Positions 59,963-64,000 of a stretch of 64,000 bases of DNA are shown piece by piece. A program made the position numbers and the translations under genes. The stretch lies in NCBI GenBank assembly GCA_032191485.1, contig JAVDOI010000005.1, forward strand, positions 10,483,931 to 10,547,930, in the 5' to 3' direction. The DNA comes from Leptoclinus maculatus. Lineage: Eukaryota > Chordata > Actinopteri > Perciformes > Stichaeidae. Position 1 is the stretch's first letter. Every line of letters starts with the position of its first letter. The notes beneath the pieces were generated by a model. The model had not been told where the DNA came from. It saw nothing but the letters and a program-made list of their open reading frames with translations, and did no database searches.

Positions 59963-62900
59963 ACTATGCATTTTCACTTTGTATGCTCTTAAAAGACATT
60001 TCAGGCTGAGAGGAGTCCTAACGTGGATTTTTTAAAGTAAACATAGTTTCAAAGATTTTCTTCAAAAAAGTGGCTCAGGACAGTTGATTTCACAGTTTCA
60101 TGTTATTTCCATGAATATCTGCTGCTTTCAGCACTTTACTGCCTTAGAGATGCATTTTCACTTTTTATGCTCTTAAAAGACGTTTCAGGCTGAGAGGAGG
60201 CCAAAAGTGGATTTTGTGAAAGTAAAAAAAGTTTCAAAGACTTTCGTCAAAAAAGTGATTAAGGACAGTTGATTTCACAGTTTCATGATGTTTTCATTAG
60301 AACCTGCTGCTTTCAGCACTTTACTGCCTTAGATATGCATTTTTACTTGTTATGCTCTTAAAAGACGTTTCAGGCTGAGAGGAGTCCTAACGTGGATTTT
60401 TTAAAGTAAACATAGTTTTAAAGAATTTCTTCAAAAAAGTGGCTCAGGACAGTTGATTTCACAGTTTCATGTCATTTTCATGAATATCTGCTGCTTTCAG
60501 CACTTTACTGCCTTAGAGATGCATTTTCACTTTTTATGCTCTTAAAAGACGTTTCAGGCTGAGAAGGAGGCCAAAAGTGGATTTTGTGAAAGTAAACATA
60601 GTTTCAAAGATTTTCTTCAAAAAAGTCACTCAGGACAGTTGATTTCACAGTTTCATGGTGTTTTCATTAGAACCTGCTGCTTTCAGCACTTTACTGCCTT
60701 AGATATGCATTTTCACCTTTTATGCTCTTAAAAGACGTTTCAGGCTGAGAGGAGTCCTAACGTGGATTTTTTAAAGTAAACATAGTTTTAAAGATTTTCT
60801 TCAAAAAAGTGACTCAGGACAGTTGATTTCACAGTTTCATGGTGTTTTCATTAGAACCTGCTGCTTTCAGCACTTTACTGCCTTAGATATGCATTTTCAC
60901 TTTTTATGCTCTTAAAAGACGTTTCAGGATGAGAGGAGGCCAAAAGTGGATTTTGTGAAAGTAAACATAGTTTCAAAGATTTTCTTCAAAAAAGTGACTC
61001 AGGACAGTTGATTTCACAGTTTCATGTCATTTCCATGAATATCTGCTGCTTTCAGCACTTTGCTGACTTAGAGATGCATTTTCACTTTTTATGCTCTTAA
61101 AAGACGTTTCAGGCTGAGAGGAGGCCAAAAGTGGATTTTGTGAAAGTAAACATAGTTTCAAAGATTTTCTTCAAAAAAGTGTCTCAGGACAGTTGATTTC
61201 ACAGTTTCATGTCATTTTCATGAATATCTGCTGCTTTCAGCACTTTACTGCATTAGAGATGCATTTTCACTTGTTATGCTCTTAAAAGACGTTTCAGGCT
61301 GAGAGGAGTCCTAACGTGGATTTTTTAAAGTAAACATAGTTTCAAAGATTTTCTTTAAAAAAGTGACTCAGGACAGTAGATTTCACAGTTTCATGATGTT
61401 TTCATTAGAACCTGCTGTTTTCAGCACTTTACTGCCTTAGATATGCATTTTCACTTTTTATGCTCTTAAAAGACGTTTCAGGATGAGAGGAGGCCAAAAG
61501 TGGATTTTGTGAAAGTAAACATAGTTTCAAAGATTTTCTTCAAAAAAGTGGTTCAGGACAGTTGATTTCACAGTTTCATGTTATTTCCATGAATATCTGC
61601 TGCTTTCAGCACTTTACTGCCTTAGAGATGCATTTTCACTTTTTATGCTCTTAAAAGACGTTTCAGGCTGAGAGGAGGCCAAAAGTGGATTTTGTGAAAG
61701 TAAACATAGTTTCAAAGATTTTCTTCAAAAAAGTGACTCAGGACGACAGTTGATTTCACAGTTTCATGGTGTTTTCATTAGAACCTGCTGCTTTCAGCAC
61801 TTTAATGCCTTAGATATGCATTTTCACTTTTTATGCTCTTAAAAGACGTTTCAGGATGAGAGGAGGCCAAAAGTGGATTTTGTGAAAGTAAACATAGTTT
61901 CAAAGATTTTCTTCAAAAAAGTGTCTCAGGACAGTTGATTTCACAGTTTCATGTCATTTTCATGAATATCTGCTGCTTTCAGCACTTTACTGCCTTAGAG
62001 ATGCATTTTCACTTTTTATGCTCGTAAAAGACGTTTCAGGCTGAGAGGAGGCCAAAAGTGGATTTTGTGAAAGTAAACATAGTTTCAAAGATTTTCTTCA
62101 AAAAAGTGACTCAGGACGACAGTTGATTTCACAGTTTCATGGTGTTTTCATTAGAACCTGCTGCTTTCAGCACTTTACTGCCTTAGATATGCATTTTCAC
62201 TTTTTATGCTCTTAAAAGACGTTTCAGGATGAGAGGAGGCCAAAAGTGGATTTTGTGAAAGTAAACATAGTTTCAAAGATTTTCTTCAAAAAAATGTCTC
62301 AGGACAGTTGATTTCACAGTTTCATGTCATTTTCATGAATATCTGCTGCTTTCAGCACTTTACTGCCTTAGAGATGCATTTTCACTTTTTATGCTCGTAA
62401 AAGACGTTTCAGGCTGAGAGGAGGCCAAAAGTGGATTTTGTGAAAGTAAACATAGTTTCAAAGATTTTCTTCAAAAAAGTGACTCAGGACAGTTGATTTC
62501 ACAGTTTCATGTCATTTCCATGTATATCTGCTGCTTTCAGCACTTTGCTGACTTAGAGATGCATTTTCACTTGTTATGCTCTTAAAAGACGTTTCAGGCT
62601 GAGAGGAGGCCAAAAGTGGATTTTGTGAAAGTAAACATAGTTTCAAAGATTTTCTTCAAAAAAGTGGTTCAGGAAGTTGATTTCACAGTTTCATGTTATT
62701 TCCATGAATATCTGCTGCTTTCAGCACTTTACTGCCTTAGAGATGCATTTTCACTTTTTATGCTCTTAAAAGACGTTTCAGGCTGAGAGGAGGCCAAAAG
62801 TGGATTTTGTGAAAGTAAACATAGTTTCAAAGATTTTCTTCAAAAAAGTGACTCAGGACAGTTGATTTCACAGTTTCATGTCATTTTCATGAATATCTGC

Positions 62901-64000
62901 TGCTTTCAGCACTTTACTGCCTTAGAGATGCATTTTCACTTTTTATGCTCGTAAAAGACGTTTCAGGCTGAGAGGAGGCCAAAAGTGGATTTTGTGAAAG
63001 TAAACATAGTTTCAAAGATTTTCTTCAAAAAAGTGACTCAGGACAGTTGATTTCACAGTTTCATGTCATTTCCATGAATATCTGCCGCTTTCAGCACTTT
63101 GCTGACTTAGAGATGCATTTTCACTTGTTATGCTCTTAAAAGACGTTTCAGGCTGAGAGGAGGCCAAAAGTGGATTTTGTGAAAGTAAACATAGTTTCAA
63201 AGATTTTCTTCAAAAAAGTGGTTCAGGACAGTTGATTTCACAGTTTCATGTTATTTCCATGAATATCTGCTGCTTTCAGCACTTTACTGCCTTAGAGATG
63301 CATTTTCACTTTTTATGCTCTTAAAAGACGTTTCAGGCTGAGAGGAGGCCAAAAGTGGATTTTGTGAAAGTAAACATAGTTTCAAAGATTTTCTTCAAAA
63401 AAGTGACTCAGGACAGTTGATTTCACAGTTTCATGTCATTTCCATGAATATCTGCTGCTTTCAGCACTTTGCTGACTTAGAGATGCATTTTCACTTGTTA
63501 TGCTCTTAAAAGACGTTTCAGGCTGAGAGGAGTCCTAACGTGGATTTTTTAAAGTAAACATAGTTTCAAAGGATTTTCTTTAAAAAAGTGACTCAGGACA
63601 GTAGATTTCACAGTTTCATGATGTTTTCATTAGAACCTGCTGCTTTCAGCACTTTACTGCCTTAGATATGCATTTTCACTTGTTATGCTCTTAAAAGACG
63701 TTTCAGGATGAGAGGAGGCCAAAAGTGGATTTTGTGAAAGTAAACATAGTTTCAAAGATTTTCTTCAAAAAAGTGACTCAGGACAGTTGATTTCACAGTT
63801 TCATGGTGTTTTCATTAGAACTTTCTGCTTTCAGCACTTTACTGCCTTAGATATGCAGTTTCACTTTTTATGCTCTTAAAAGACGTTTCAGGCTGAGAGG
63901 AGGCCAAAAGTGGATTTTGTGAAAGTAAACATAGTTTCAAAGATTTTCTTCAAAAAAGTGGTTCAGGACAGTTGATTTCACAGTTTCATGTTATTACCAT
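59963..64000 (+). repeat. Same 185-bp satellite, block 4 (about 22 units, runs off the window)
   Basis: Regular units with AAAGACGTTTCAGGCTGAGA spaced about 185 bp. Two sequence variants differ at GAGGAGTCC/GAGGAGGCC and at CATGTCATTT..CATGAATATC / CATGGTGTTTTCATTAGAAC, and they are interleaved. Multi-unit patterns recur (see findings). No gene frames. Confidence 0.96.

Noticed and set aside
49083..64000. CRISPR-like array
   Set aside because: The whole 185-bp unit repeats, with no variable spacers, in a vertebrate genome; it is satellite DNA.

Overview
The window is vertebrate, most likely percomorph teleost, nuclear DNA. It has spliced genes with GT-AG introns, very long (CA)n/(GT)n microsatellites, a LINE tail, Tc1, hAT and Harbinger relics of fish type, and coding exons that read directly as orthologues of human proteins. 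I saw no bacterial, phage or CRISPR content.

Three protein-coding genes account for the conserved sequence. (1) TRAF2, minus strand, 12055 to beyond position 1: six coding exons give the first 226 residues (RING finger and most of the TRAF zinc fingers). The coiled coil and TRAF-C/MATH domain lie outside the window to the left. (2) RABL6, plus strand, 15738-34390: 15 coding exons sum to 2262 nt (753 aa) with every splice phase closing. TRAF2 and RABL6 are divergent neighbours, and are also close together on human 9q34. (3) IMP4, plus strand, 39211-45406: nine coding exons sum to 876 nt (291 aa), the length of human IMP4.

The introns are full of mobile elements, and several have target-site duplications that can be read directly: a Harbinger-type MITE (1488-2489, TSD TTA), a solo LTR (4791-6307, TSD CTGC), and hAT elements at 6474-6796 (TSD CCTTGCAC), 9410-10694 (TSD GGTAGACA) and 31110-32027 (TSD CAACAAAG, with a BED-finger reading frame). 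There is also a decayed Tc1 transposon (29490-30945), a LINE 3' end (25106-25870) and several MITEs.

From about 45.5 kb onward I see no host gene. This part holds minisatellites, hairpins, a Gypsy pol relic (about 56290-56700), a telomere-like CCCTAA array (54546-54722), and a tandem satellite with a unit of about 185 bp. The satellite begins near 49083, flips orientation at about 51357, is interrupted by a roughly 1 kb segment present twice in inverted orientation (52138-53160 and 58870-59912), and runs off the right edge. This looks like a heterochromatic satellite block beside a gene-dense stretch.

The points most worth checking are: two unrelated genes (RABL6, IMP4) with (TG)n tracts over 200 bp almost touching a 3' splice site; a 30-nt in-frame microexon candidate in RABL6; GC-AG introns in RABL6 and probably IMP4; the satellite inversion and higher-order structure; and a pair of phase-matched unknown exons antisense in RABL6 intron 5. 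I found no clearly new biological system, only these candidates.
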